Positions 8,787 through 17,310 are shown, counted from the first letter of the stretch. The stretch: DNA of 64,000 nucleotides from Paraburkholderia sp. C35 (GCF_003121405.1 NZ_QBUY01000028.1:1-64000); one strand, 5' to 3'. Numbers and translations are program-made. Notes: generated by a model from the sequence alone, not told the origin.

Positions 8787-11108
8787 TTAGTAGCCCCAGC
8801 CGAATGCGTTCTTGTCAGGCATCCCCTGAGGAGCCTTCGAACCACTCGCGCCGTAGCTGTGCGACTGCACCGCCGAGACGATGCGCTTGCCGAACTCATC
8901 CGAGTTCATGGTGACGTTGAGGTACGCGCCGTCTCCCTTGGACAGGTACAGGTTCATCAGGCCGTTACCGAGGTACTGGCCGTACTGCACCTTGTAGTCA
9001 TCGGGCTTGAAGTTTGACATGTCCGCATTCGTGCCCTTGAGACGGTCGGTCGCGAGGTCGTTGATGTACGAGCGCATCGTGTCCTGATACAGCGCCGAGT
9101 TCTGGCTCGCCACTGCACCGGGCACCTTGCTGACGTAATCCATCCAGCCTTGGCCCTTGCCCCACTTGCCCTTGTCTTCCGGTACGATTGCACCGGGCAC
9201 TAGGTCAGCGTTGCCCATCACCTGCGTGTACGCCGCACGTGCTGCGTCATCCTGTGACAGACCGAAGGCGTGCATCTTCTGCGCCATCAGTGGTGCCACC
9301 TGCTGCGCGAGGTTCGACTTGGCACCGTCGCTGATGTCCCATCCAGACAGGTCGCCCCTGCGGAACGGGTTCCACCACGCAACGTCCTGCCGCGAGACGT
9401 AATCCAGCGCGTCCTTCTTGTCCTGTGCATTCGCCGTGGCGAGCTTGCCTCGTGCCCATTGCGTGCGGATCATGTCGAACTGCTGCGGGTCTGATAGCGT
9501 CGCGCCGCTGTCGAGGATCGCGAGCATCGCCTCTGCGTGATCTCCGAAGTACGACTTAACAGCATCGACTCCACCGGGACCACTGCGCAGCTTCTGCGCC
9601 ATATCCACCACTGACATCTGCTGCGGCGTGGCAGGACCAGCGCCGTCGAAGAAGTTGCCGAGCGTGGACTTGATGTAACCGTCAAGCATCGGCGGGTGCA
9701 TCTGCGGATCACGGGAGTTGGCTGATGCGTGCTGCCAGAAGGTCTGTGCCTGCGGACTATCCGGGCCTGCCTGCACAGCGTCCGTGTAGATCGCGTTAAG
9801 CTGCGTCACCTGTGCGCCTTCGGGAATGGGGATGCCCTTTAGGTCTTCAGGACGATCGGCCGCCCACTTCGTCGCCACCATCGTAGCGGCTTCGTTGTAG
9901 TTCAACTGCTTCTGTTGCGCTTTGAGGGCCGCAAGGTACTGTCGCTGGTTGTTCGCGTCCATCTGCTCCAACACCTGCTTCTGCTTCGCGGGAGGGAACG
10001 GCACCGTGGCGTCGCCCCATTGCTGACGGTACGCCGCGTTGATGTCCTCCATCTTCTGCATAGCAGCCGCGTGGCCTGCCGGTGTCGTCGGGAACGTGCC
10101 GCCACCCTTCGTCATCGCAAACTCCAGCGTGGCTGCATTGTCGAGCGACTGTGCGTTCGCCGGGTTCTTCGCCGCTGCCTGCGCTTCGAGTAGCGGAATC
10201 TTGTCGTCTAGGTCGGCGCGAATAGCCGGGTCCATCTGAGCGTACGCATCGGATTGCTTGATCGCACGCACAGCCTGCCAGTTACCCATCGACGCATTCG
10301 AGATGGTGATGTCCTTGATCGCCCGATGGTACGCATCGGTCGTCATGTTGTCGGGCTTGAGCAGGTTCGCGTTGTAATTCGCGTACGCCTTAGACACGTC
10401 GTCATCCGAGTTCGTGGGGTTGGCGGACAGCGTGGCCTGCATCGACCGCGCCGCGCTCGTGCCCATGTTCGTGAAGCCGAGGTAGTTCTGCTCTTGCGTG
10501 TACTGCACGTACTGCTGCATGTGATGGTCGAGCATCTGCGGGAGTTGCTCCGCGAGCTTCTGCTGCACCATCGCGTCCGTGTACTGGTCGCCCGTGCCCT
10601 GTACCTGTGACATCTTGTCCACTAGGTATGCCCGAACCTGATCCGGCGACTTCTCACGAAGCTGCGGCATCGCCTGCATGAAGCTGGTCTGCGCATCGTT
10701 CATCGCCGCATTGACGTTGAACATCTGCGCGCCCTGCACCGTGGCGTCCGGGCCGTAAATCTTCGTGTACCACGGCTGGTCGTTCTCGATCTCGATAAGC
10801 GACTTGCCCTGCGCGGCCTGTGCCATGCCGTTCGCGTACTGCTCCTTCTTCGCCTTGTCGATGTACGGCTGGATCATGCCCTGCGTCAGCTTGTTAAAGC
10901 TGTTGATGTCGATGCCCGACCCGAAGACGCCCTGCGCCCGCTCTGCGTTCGCGAAGGCGTTGATGTCGGTGCCGCCCTGCGCGGGACTGCCGCTCGCCTG
11001 CGAGCCTCCGCTCACACCGCCGTTGAAGGTGGTGGAGCTTCCGCCCGCGCTCGTGCCTTGCTGGACGACTACACCGCCATCCGAGTTGAGACTGAAACTG
11101 ATACTCAT
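8787..11108 (-). CDS. phage internal virion protein-like (T7 gp15 type)
   Basis: This gene encodes 773 residues rich in Gln, Ala, Asp and Met with no TM segment. Long helical stretches, the overall size and the composition resemble the internal core/ejection proteins (gp15-like) of T7-type and related podoviruses. The N-terminus is Gly/Ser-rich (MSISFSLNSDGG) and the C-terminus ends KNAFGWGY. Such proteins are ejected into the host cell envelope with the genome. No other structural gene is recognisable in the island. It follows the zinc-ribbon gene by 24 bp on the same strand, probably as one transcript. The family assignment is by resemblance only; another large phage structural or ejected protein is the alternative. 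Confidence 0.55.
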   Translation of the reverse strand: MSISFSLNSDGGVVVQQGTSAGGSSTTFNGGVSGGSQASGSPAQGGTDINAFANAERAQGVFGSGIDINSFNKLTQGMIQPYIDKAKKEQYANGMAQAAQGKSLIEIENDQPWYTKIYGPDATVQGAQMFNVNAAMNDAQTSFMQAMPQLREKSPDQVRAYLVDKMSQVQGTGDQYTDAMVQQKLAEQLPQMLDHHMQQYVQYTQEQNYLGFTNMGTSAARSMQATLSANPTNSDDDVSKAYANYNANLLKPDNMTTDAYHRAIKDITISNASMGNWQAVRAIKQSDAYAQMDPAIRADLDDKIPLLEAQAAAKNPANAQSLDNAATLEFAMTKGGGTFPTTPAGHAAAMQKMEDINAAYRQQWGDATVPFPPAKQKQVLEQMDANNQRQYLAALKAQQKQLNYNEAATMVATKWAADRPEDLKGIPIPEGAQVTQLNAIYTDAVQAGPDSPQAQTFWQHASANSRDPQMHPPMLDGYIKSTLGNFFDGAGPATPQQMSVVDMAQKLRSGPGGVDAVKSYFGDHAEAMLAILDSGATLSDPQQFDMIRTQWARGKLATANAQDKKDALDYVSRQDVAWWNPFRRGDLSGWDISDGAKSNLAQQVAPLMAQKMHAFGLSQDDAARAAYTQVMGNADLVPGAIVPEDKGKWGKGQGWMDYVSKVPGAVASQNSALYQDTMRSYINDLATDRLKGTNADMSNFKPDDYKVQYGQYLGNGLMNLYLSKGDGAYLNVTMNSDEFGKRIVSAVQSHSYGASGSKAPQGMPDKNAFGWGY

Positions 11109-11132
11109 GGTGCTATTCCTGTTGTCTGTTGG

Positions 11133-11702
11133 TTAAGCGGACCATCCCGCCTGCCGTAGGAGGTTCACAAGGTCCGGGTGCTGGTTGCCGAGTTCAAAGA
11201 TGCGCTGCCACGGTAGGGAGCCTAAGTCCGGGTTGTCGATGTGGTGCGCAAGGCATCGCACGCTGAGGCGTCCGGTAGGGTATTGCCGCGCTACCCAGTC
11301 GCCGCTGCGGTATTCGATGTAGTCCCCGGTCGCCTCACGCTTACGTTCATCGTTGCGTGCCAGATAACCGTCACGGGATAGCTTTGTGGGTGGAAGAGCG
11401 ACACACCGACCCTTTGCATCTGTCTGGAAGCCACGCCCTAGCTGTTGGCAGTCGTAGCAGCCCACGTTGTACACGCGCCGCCGCGTGCTGCCACACTTCG
11501 CGCATTCACGACCGTCGAACCATGTTCGACCGGCAACCAACGCATCCACACGCTGCGGGTAGATGGTCTGCTCGCGAAGCGCCTGTGCGAACGCGGTGTC
11601 AGCGCGTGCCGCATCGCGATGTGCCCGCGTCAACTTCGACGTGTAGGGCGCGACTTGCCACAGCCCGCGTGACCGCGTGTTCTTACTGCCGTGCGGCTTC
11701 AT
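11133..11702 (-). CDS. phage-type zinc-ribbon protein
   Basis: This gene encodes 189 residues from the ATG at 11702, favoured over 11708 because GAGAGG lies about 7 nt upstream. The centre has a four-cysteine motif (CAKC ... VGCYDC), as in HNH/endonuclease VII-like phage proteins. The C-terminal part (CLAHHIDNPDLGSLPWQRIF) has a His pair but no complete HNH motif. Function is unknown; a nucleic-acid-binding or nuclease role is an inference. It is co-oriented with the virion-like gene and ends 24 bp before it. Confidence 0.6.
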   Translation of the reverse strand: MKPHGSKNTRSRGLWQVAPYTSKLTRAHRDAARADTAFAQALREQTIYPQRVDALVAGRTWFDGRECAKCGSTRRRVYNVGCYDCQQLGRGFQTDAKGRCVALPPTKLSRDGYLARNDERKREATGDYIEYRSGDWVARQYPTGRLSVRCLAHHIDNPDLGSLPWQRIFELGNQHPDLVNLLRQAGWSA

Positions 11703-11729
11703 GTGCATACCTCTCGCGCCGCCGCTGAA

Positions 11730-11813
11730 TCATGACGATTGCGCGCTCAAGAAACATGCCGCACCTGCTACCGTCGCTTCAACGCGAGCGTGAATCAGCG
11801 CGCCACCTGCCAT
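11730..11813 (-). CDS. possible 27-residue peptide
   Basis: A short frame begins at the ATG at 11813, with AAGGAG about 8 nt upstream, an unusually strong site for the region. The product is hydrophobic and Ala/Gly-rich (MAGGALIHARVEATVAGAA at the start). The stop overlaps a further ATG (ATGA), the coupling style seen in the neighbouring small genes. It could be a leader peptide or a small membrane peptide. Confidence 0.35.
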   Translation of the reverse strand: MAGGALIHARVEATVAGAACFLSAQSS

Positions 11814-11930
11814 TTATCGTACTCCTTATTGAATAGAATGTGATTGCCGCTGAATGCGACGTTGCTATGCTCGAAGGCGCATAGCGGGCCTGAGATTCGT
11901 ACGCACTTGTCGTGTGCGCTTTTCCGTCGG

Positions 11931-12137
11931 TCAGTTAGCCGATTCCGCAGCCCGCCTTACAGACTCTTTCTCGCGTGCTCGCTGCTTACGTGCTGCCCAT
12001 GTCGGCAAACTGCCGTGACATTGTTCGACTACTTCGCGCCAGATGCATACCCCGCCGCGTGAAGCTCGCTTCGTGAGCGATTCATAATAGGCCCGCGCTT
12101 CGGCGTGGTTCTCCAATGGATGTGCAATGTTCTTCAT
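11931..12137 (-). CDS. small hypothetical island protein
   Basis: The product is 68 residues, basic and helical, starting MKNIAHPLENHAEARAYYES. The ATG at 12137 has GGAG about 8 nt upstream. It belongs to a run of short minus-strand frames (12504 to 11730) resembling the small accessory genes of phage early regions. No family is recognised. Confidence 0.55.
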   Translation of the reverse strand: MKNIAHPLENHAEARAYYESLTKRASRGGVCIWREVVEQCHGSLPTWAARKQRAREKESVRRAAESAN

Positions 12138-12166
12138 GTTGTACTCCGTAGGACACCGCTGGGGCG

Positions 12167-12370
12167 TCAGTGGATTAGATGGTCCAGATCAAGTGAAGCT
12201 TCGGCTTCGCGTGTCTCTCGGATACGTCTCATGTACTGCGGATAGCGATGCATTGCGGTTGCGCATCCGCGCCGCTGCTTCGCGTCGTTCCACACGCGGT
12301 CAAGCTCCGCTTGCTGGCGGGCAAGCATCACCGCGTTAGGCTCCCGTTTCTGTCGGTGGTCGCGACTCAT
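12167..12370 (-). CDS. small hypothetical island protein
   Basis: The product is 67 residues, highly charged (MSRDHRQKREPNAVMLARQQ at the start). Its ATG at 12370 overlaps the stop of the preceding small gene by four bases (ATGA), indicating translational coupling. No family is recognised; a small DNA- or RNA-binding protein is possible from the charge. Confidence 0.5.
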   Translation of the reverse strand: MSRDHRQKREPNAVMLARQQAELDRVWNDAKQRRGCATAMHRYPQYMRRIRETREAEASLDLDHLIH

Positions 12371-12504
12371 GCGGGCCGCCGATGCGTGAGTCTCTGGATT
12401 GTTTCGTCCGACAGACGCTGAGGCGCTACGATGCCGCGCCGTTGGAAAAGCTTCGTCGTACGTTCTCTATTCGAGAGAGTGACGTGCTTAGGTTGTGTGC
12501 TCAT
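12367..12504 (-). CDS. 45-residue island protein
   Basis: A frame of 45 codons starts at the ATG at 12504, with AAGGA about 8 nt upstream (MSTQPKHVTLSNRERTTKLF at the start). It is basic and ends THRRPA. It is coupled by ATGA overlap to the following gene. Small size limits confidence, but the ribosome binding site and coupling support it. Confidence 0.5.
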   Translation of the reverse strand: MSTQPKHVTLSNRERTTKLFQRRGIVAPQRLSDETIQRLTHRRPA

Positions 12505-12545
12505 GTTGTGTCCTTCGCCGTGTAGCGGCAGTTCTGCGTAAGTGA

Positions 12546-13463
12546 TTAGAGTTCGCGCCAGCCTGTTGCGCGTTCGTTCTCGTCGCGCTGCTGCGATAGC
12601 GCGGATTGTTCTGATGCTGTGTTTTGCGCTTCGGCGTTCGCAATCCAACGGAGCACGGTGGCCTCGCTCACATTGAATGGTTTTGCGGCGAGTGCTTTCA
12701 CTACGTTGATGTTCTCGCGCCCCTTCGCTGTTGACACCATGCATCGAATGGTGTCGCGGTCCTTGCGCCACTTCACGATGCTGCCGAACCAGTTGATGCG
12801 ATTACCGGGCATGAACTCGACGCGGCCCGCACCGCTGAACGTCTTACCGCAAGATGCGGCCCGGTTGGTGGGCTGCTGCTTACCGATGCCGTGCTCAACG
12901 ATGCGACGGTATAGCTTGGCTAACGTGTCCAGCTTCTCCGTAGGCTTGCCGTGCGCATCCGTCTTTACCATTGCGTTCTGCGTCAGCATCCGGTCTGCCA
13001 CCGCTTGTGTGTTAGCGCCAAACTTCGAGTACCAGATCGAATCAGGCAGAGTTCCGACGTAGCCTGAATTGCGTTCAGCCTCCCGCATGTACGCGGTGCG
13101 CAGCTTGGCGTAGTCCAGCTTCGCGGTGCGTTCGTCTTCGAACAGAGCCAGCAGCACGTTCCTACGTGCTTGCCAATAAGCCTTGCCCGGATTCGGACGG
13201 ACTTCGAGCTTCGACAGGATCAGAGGTGCTCCGAAGTCTGGATACCTCGCGCCGATACGCGCAAGCCTCTCTTCCAGCGCCCGGTAGTCAGTCATGACCT
13301 CGCGAATCTCGGCGGCGTAGCGTTCCTGCTCGATGTTGTACGTCCATCGGCGGGCTTCGCTAGCGGCATCGGCATTCGAGATCAAGCCCGAATCCAGCCG
13401 TGCGAGCGTATCGTCCAGTTCTGCCCGAGCGTCCACGCGAGCGGGTGTTTCTTTGTCTTCCAT
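12546..13463 (-). CDS. hypothetical island protein with C-terminal helix-turn-helix-like segment
   Basis: This gene encodes 305 residues from the ATG at 13463; an upstream extension to 13565 is open but looks non-coding. The N-terminal third is helical and charged. The C-terminal region contains FNVSEATVLRWIANAEAQNT, which reads like a helix-turn-helix recognition segment. The central part (WYSKFGANTQAVADRML, then WFGSIVKWRKDRDTI) is not assignable. A DNA-binding replication or regulatory role is possible but unproven. Downstream small genes follow in the same direction, and a long non-coding region with inverted repeats lies upstream. Confidence 0.6.
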   Translation of the reverse strand: MEDKETPARVDARAELDDTLARLDSGLISNADAASEARRWTYNIEQERYAAEIREVMTDYRALEERLARIGARYPDFGAPLILSKLEVRPNPGKAYWQARRNVLLALFEDERTAKLDYAKLRTAYMREAERNSGYVGTLPDSIWYSKFGANTQAVADRMLTQNAMVKTDAHGKPTEKLDTLAKLYRRIVEHGIGKQQPTNRAASCGKTFSGAGRVEFMPGNRINWFGSIVKWRKDRDTIRCMVSTAKGRENINVVKALAAKPFNVSEATVLRWIANAEAQNTASEQSALSQQRDENERATGWREL

Positions 13464-14048
13464 TGCTTCAGTCCCTATTAGTTGGTGGGCGCGATGCCCG
13501 GTGGGTAGCTCTGCGGTCGCAGTGACCACGGCTAGGGTGCGTGCAGACTGCACGCGCTTGAGCACGCAGTCTGAATGTCTGCATTCTGGTTAATTCATTG
13601 ATGTATAAAGGAAAACATCACCGGACGCGTGCGCTAGCGCGTGTAATTTCCGCTAATACTTAAGGTGTGTGCAGTTAATAGCGAAAGCGTGCAGCGGTCC
13701 GCACGCAAAGGCTCAGGAGCAGACGCCGCAGGTAAGCCCGCAACAAGGCCATGCAGCAGCTTGCCGAGCGCTTAATGACCTGCGGGTGTGGGTCGCCTGG
13801 GCACGCTCCTGCGTCGGCGTTCGAATCGCCTAGCAACGCGTGCCAGTGGAAGGTGCGGCTCTGTTCCTTTCAAGTCATCCATAATCGGACTCCCACTTAT
13901 AGGCCGCGTTCCGTCCTACGTCAGGGTGGCTGTGTAGTGGCTGTAGAGTCGTCCAAAATGGGACTCACTGCGTCTGCTCCGGTTCCAACGTGACCGGAAG
14001 CACGCGCAGTGGCGGGCCTCGTTCGGTGTGCAGCACCCATGTCGGCGG
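13464..14048. promoter_or_regulatory. 585-bp non-coding region with GTGCAG/CTGCAC inverted repeats
   Basis: No convincing gene was found here. It holds a 17-bp palindrome (GCGTGCAG-A-CTGCACGC, 13539-13555) and an inverted pair of the 8-mer CAGACTGC (13544-13551, and as GCAGTCTG at 13566-13573). A GCGTGC...GCACGC pair follows at 13687-13706. An AT-rich stretch at 13590-13670 lies between them. The layout is that of an operator/promoter or replication-control region ahead of the minus-strand module. Confidence 0.4.
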
Positions 14049-14627
14049 TCAGTGTGAGTATGTCGTGGCCCCGCCCCGGTCGTCTGAGAGCCGCTGCCCC
14101 GCCACATCAGCACGGATCAGTGCCGCCTCAGCTTGATAACGGTCGCCTGCTGACCCGCTGACGGCCGCCAGTGCCTGCCACCGTGTCGCGCCTGCCCACG
14201 CAGCCCGAACCGAGCGGACAACCTTCTCTGCGTCGCTGGCGCGTGCCTTCCACGGCCCCGACTGGAGAAGCCAGCCATCGGTAGCAGCCACGGTTCCGGC
14301 CTCGGCAAGCGCCTCGTATCCTGCCTCGCCGTCGTCGGCAAGCTCTGTCGCCATATCCTCGTAGCCGAGGTAGAACGAGATGCGTGCGTGTTCGTTGTTC
14401 CATTCCGGGCATACGGTCCCGGAGATGAAAGCCCACGCCATAGACAGATGCTCTGCCATGCTCGCAGGGCGGTCCGCCGCATCTTCCTTCAATGCCCACT
14501 GCCAATCTGTGCTGGCGAAGAACACGCCCTCCGCGTACGCCTCATCGTCAATCTCGAAGTCGTCGCCAGTCGCGATAGCCACGCCGCTGCTGTCTTCGGC
14601 GTTCAGTGCGATGTTGGTCTGGTTCAT
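14049..14627 (-). CDS. hypothetical acidic island protein
   Basis: This gene encodes 192 residues with an acidic N-terminus (DDFEIDDEAYAEGVFFAS) and many Ala, Glu and Asp residues. No membrane segment or known motif is visible. The low pI and small size recall phage-encoded host-modulating or DNA-mimic proteins, but that is speculation. It lies between the non-coding repeat region and the serine recombinase gene, same strand, about 105 bp from the latter. Confidence 0.6.
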   Translation of the reverse strand: MNQTNIALNAEDSSGVAIATGDDFEIDDEAYAEGVFFASTDWQWALKEDAADRPASMAEHLSMAWAFISGTVCPEWNNEHARISFYLGYEDMATELADDGEAGYEALAEAGTVAATDGWLLQSGPWKARASDAEKVVRSVRAAWAGATRWQALAAVSGSAGDRYQAEAALIRADVAGQRLSDDRGGATTYSH

Positions 14628-14733
14628 AGTCTGCTTTTGCGGTAATGTGCAGGCGCGCTGGCCCGCGTGGTGATTAGATGCCCGGTCGATCCGCCAAGAC
14701 TGTCCGGGTTGCTACGGTATGCGGTGCCAGCGC

Positions 14734-15324
14734 CTAATCTGCTGCGTCCTCCTTCGCCACCTTCAGGATGGTGTTCGGCGCTACGCCGTACTGCTTCGCA
14801 AGCGCTCTAGCGCTCGTGTCGCCACCCGCGAGCGCGGCCCGAATCTCTGCCTTCTGATCGCCCGTCAAGGCATCTGGCCTGCCGCCTACCCGTCCCTCGG
14901 CACGTGCCCGTGCCAGTCCCGCATGCGTCCGCTCAATCAACAGATCGCGTTCGAACTGCGCGACAGCAGCGAGCACAGTCATGTGCAACTTTCCCGCCGC
15001 GCTGGTCAGGTCCACACCCTCCAGCGCGAGACAATGCAGGCGCACACCCATTGCCGCCAGTCTCTCGACCGTCGCGAGCACGTCGCTCGTATTGCGCCCC
15101 AGTCGGTCGAGCTTCGTCACAATCAGCGTGTCGCCTTCATCCAGCTTGTGCTCTACCAGTGCCTTGAACTTCGGGCGCTCCATCGCCGCGACGCTGCCGC
15201 TGATGGTTTCCTCAACCGTGCGCTTGGCGTCCACCGTGAAGCCCTTGGCCTTCGCCTCGTGAAGCTGGTTGGTCGTGGTCTGCTCGCCCGTCGATACGCG
15301 GGCGTATAGGAAGGTGCGGCTCAT
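14734..15324 (-). CDS. serine recombinase (resolvase/invertase family)
   Basis: This gene encodes 196 residues from the ATG at 15324, with AGGA upstream; the open frame before it is not conserved-looking. The N-terminus has the resolvase signature (FLYARVSTGEQ) with catalytic Ser11 and Arg9, then KLDRLGRN and the helix-E region ending FERDLLIERTHAGLARAR. A C-terminal helix-turn-helix (ARALAKQYGVAPNTILKV) follows. Size and order match small resolvases and DNA invertases. Short repeats just upstream (15358-15426) may be its recombination or operator sites. It could resolve multimers, invert DNA or act as a regulator of the island. Confidence 0.88.
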   Translation of the reverse strand: MSRTFLYARVSTGEQTTTNQLHEAKAKGFTVDAKRTVEETISGSVAAMERPKFKALVEHKLDEGDTLIVTKLDRLGRNTSDVLATVERLAAMGVRLHCLALEGVDLTSAAGKLHMTVLAAVAQFERDLLIERTHAGLARARAEGRVGGRPDALTGDQKAEIRAALAGGDTSARALAKQYGVAPNTILKVAKEDAAD

Positions 15325-15357
15325 GTTCGCGTCCTGTTCAACAAAGGTGTTCATATA

Positions 15358-15426
15358 TTGCGCGTGTGCAACAACCCTGTCAACATAGTTTTTGCACACC
15401 ATGATCGCAGGTGTTGCGCGTGTGCA
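15358..15426. repeat. TTGCGCGTGTGCA direct repeats with inverted copy, upstream of serine recombinase
   Basis: TTGCGCGTGTGCA occurs at 15358-15370 and again at 15414-15426. A TTGCACAC copy of the GTGTGCA part lies between them in inverse orientation. It lies 34 to 102 bp from the recombinase start, matching a res-type or autoregulatory site. Confidence 0.5.
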
Positions 15427-15821
15427 TCATTCGGTCGTTTATTGAACGGATCGGCTGGCGCTTACCTGTTACTCGTGCGGTGCCAGCGCCAGACGCGGAG
15501 CCGCTTGCTACACAGGCGCACCATGCGACCGGGCACCATGTAGCCCTCGGACGGCAGCGAGATGCGCAGGCGCACGCATACGGGGGGTGTGCGAGATGCG
15601 TGGGCGGCGTAAGTGCCTGCGAATAGGTGCAGCGAAATTGGGTTCGATGCAATCTCTCTACAACACAAGTGCGGGTTGCAGAGCGTGATGCGGACGCGCA
15701 ACGGAAGGTATGTTCGCGAATCGTTTGCGTATTGAAAGTAGTCTGGCACATGCATTATTCTTTCGTGCCGCATGCACAAAGCATTGTGGCACCTATCAAA
15801 GCAAATAATGGAAGACCTTCA

Positions 15822-16061
15822 ATGAAACGGGGAACGTTGCTGGTGGGGACCGCTATCGCTTTAGTGCTGGCAGGTTGTGCGCATCCAATGGTTTGGAATA
15901 AGTACGGTGCTACTCAGACGGACTATCAACAAGACTCGTATGTCTGCGAGAAGGATGCGCGACAAAGCGGATACTTCGGAACAGGGATCGCAGGCGCGAT
16001 CAACATGCGGGACTTTTTCAAGCACTGCATGGTCGCGCATGGCTGGACGCTTCAGAGTTGA
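15822..16061 (+). CDS. small lipoprotein
   Basis: This gene encodes 79 residues from the ATG at 15822 (MKRGTLLVGTAIALVLAGCA). The signal ends in the lipobox LAGC with the lipidated Cys at residue 19. The mature part (YQQDSYVCEKDARQSGYFG, then CMVAHGWTL) resembles short lipoproteins common in Burkholderia genomes and mobile elements. The open frame upstream of 15822 is not typical. It is followed by a hairpin at 16067-16102. Function is unknown; surface exclusion or envelope modification by the island is possible. Confidence 0.75.
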   Translation: MKRGTLLVGTAIALVLAGCAHPMVWNKYGATQTDYQQDSYVCEKDARQSGYFGTGIAGAINMRDFFKHCMVAHGWTLQS

Positions 16062-16066
16062 GGTCA

Positions 16067-16102
16067 GTCGGCATGGTCCCTGATCGGGGTAGCCATGCCG
16101 AC
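16067..16102. terminator. hairpin after the small lipoprotein gene
   Basis: A perfect 10-bp stem (GTCGGCATGG at 16067-16076, CCATGCCGAC at 16093-16102) begins 5 bp after the stop. The U-tract is poor, so efficiency is uncertain. Confidence 0.45.
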
Positions 16103-16164
16103 CGCGCTGAGTTAGCACCGCTGCGAGTTTATAGTCGTTGAATACAACAGGTCGGGAGCGCAGG

Positions 16165-17223
16165 ATGGATTGGGTTAGACCACTTTACAGTCGTGAACAG
16201 GTTAATGCGGCAGGCAGGGAGTTGGTGCGATGGGACGCGCTCGGGGAAGTGTCGCTGGACGACGTGGAGCAGTGGACAGACGCGATGGGCATAGTCAATA
16301 ACTGGCGGGCTTCGCATCACTTCCCACTAAACACCTTCCAAGTTACTCTCCGCGATAGGGCGCGACGTATTGATCCACGTGCCGTAGTGACTCAGCGCCT
16401 CAAGCGCGTCCCATCGGTCACCAAAAAGTTGCAGCGATTTAAGTCAATGAGCCTTGCACGAATGCAAGACATCGGCGGTTGTCGGGCCATCGTTGGGACG
16501 CCGGCACAAGTTCTTGCGCTTCGGGACGTCTATCTAAACAGCAGCGCACGACACATCCAGACGAACATTAAGGATTACATCGACAGTCCGCAGGACACAG
16601 GCTATCGTGGGATTCATCTCGTCTACCGTTACACAAGTGATCGGGCAACGACATACAACAACCATCTGATCGAGGTACAACTGCGATCAAAGCTTCAGCA
16701 CGCTTGGGCTACTGGCGTGGAGACGGTTGGGATGATGCTTGGTCAGGCGTTGAAGTCGAATGAGGGTGAGCAGGACGTGCTGGCGTTTTTCAAACTTGCA
16801 AGCTGGGCTTTCGCTTATCGCGAAGGAACGCCCGTGCCGGAAGGAACAGCGCCTCAAGAGGAGTTGCTTGAACAGCTATGCGATATGGAAGACCGCCTTC
16901 ACGTGTTACGCCGGCTTGATCACTATCGGCACGCCATAGCGTACGTTGATGAAGGTGCGCTCGCAGAGGCCCGTTACTACTACTATTTGATGGTGTTTTC
17001 GCCAGACAAGAATCAAATCCAGATCACGGGGTATGCGAAAGACGCGTTCGATAGGGCGACCTCCGATTATGCGGAGCAAGAGAAACGGCTGAAATCAGAA
17101 AAGCTTGACGCTGTCCTAGTGGCCGCTGAGTCGATGGCGACGCTCCGCACCGCGTATCCCAACTACTTTGGCGATACGGAACACTTCATCAAGCAGATGC
17201 GGAAAGTGCTCGCCCGGCAATAA
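16165..17223 (+). CDS. RelA/SpoT-domain (p)ppGpp synthetase-like protein
   Basis: This gene encodes 352 residues from the ATG at 16165 (GGAG 7 nt upstream). The synthetase domain spans about residues 70-185. It shows QRLKRVPSVTKKLQ (substrate-binding R/K cluster, 77-90), MQDIGGCRAIV with D102, DYIDSP.DTGYRGIHLVYR with Y147, and LIEVQLRSKLQHAWA with E170. No HD hydrolase, TGS or ACT domain is present, so it is a stand-alone synthetase-type protein, larger than housekeeping small alarmone synthetases. The helical C-terminal half (about 190-352) is unassigned and could be regulatory. In other genomes island-borne enzymes of this fold act as toxins (toxSAS) or in phage defence (CapRel), by making alarmones or pyrophosphorylating tRNA. 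A three-TM protein follows 87 bp downstream. Confidence 0.82.
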   Translation: MDWVRPLYSREQVNAAGRELVRWDALGEVSLDDVEQWTDAMGIVNNWRASHHFPLNTFQVTLRDRARRIDPRAVVTQRLKRVPSVTKKLQRFKSMSLARMQDIGGCRAIVGTPAQVLALRDVYLNSSARHIQTNIKDYIDSPQDTGYRGIHLVYRYTSDRATTYNNHLIEVQLRSKLQHAWATGVETVGMMLGQALKSNEGEQDVLAFFKLASWAFAYREGTPVPEGTAPQEELLEQLCDMEDRLHVLRRLDHYRHAIAYVDEGALAEARYYYYLMVFSPDKNQIQITGYAKDAFDRATSDYAEQEKRLKSEKLDAVLVAAESMATLRTAYPNYFGDTEHFIKQMRKVLARQ

Positions 17224-17310
17224 CATGCTCGGTGGAGCTTCCCTACCGCAAACAGGTCCAGCAAGATAAGTCAGAGTATCATTCCGCATCTTAGTGCCGC
17301 GATAACACAA

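Noticed and set aside
13751..13993. 80-codon plus-strand frame in the gene-free island segment
   Set aside because: Composition is random, there is no ribosome binding site, and it does not fit the neighbouring gene directions.
15411..15626. 71-codon plus-strand frame upstream of the small lipoprotein
   Set aside because: It overlaps the promoter/repeat region of the serine recombinase and lacks any protein-like pattern.
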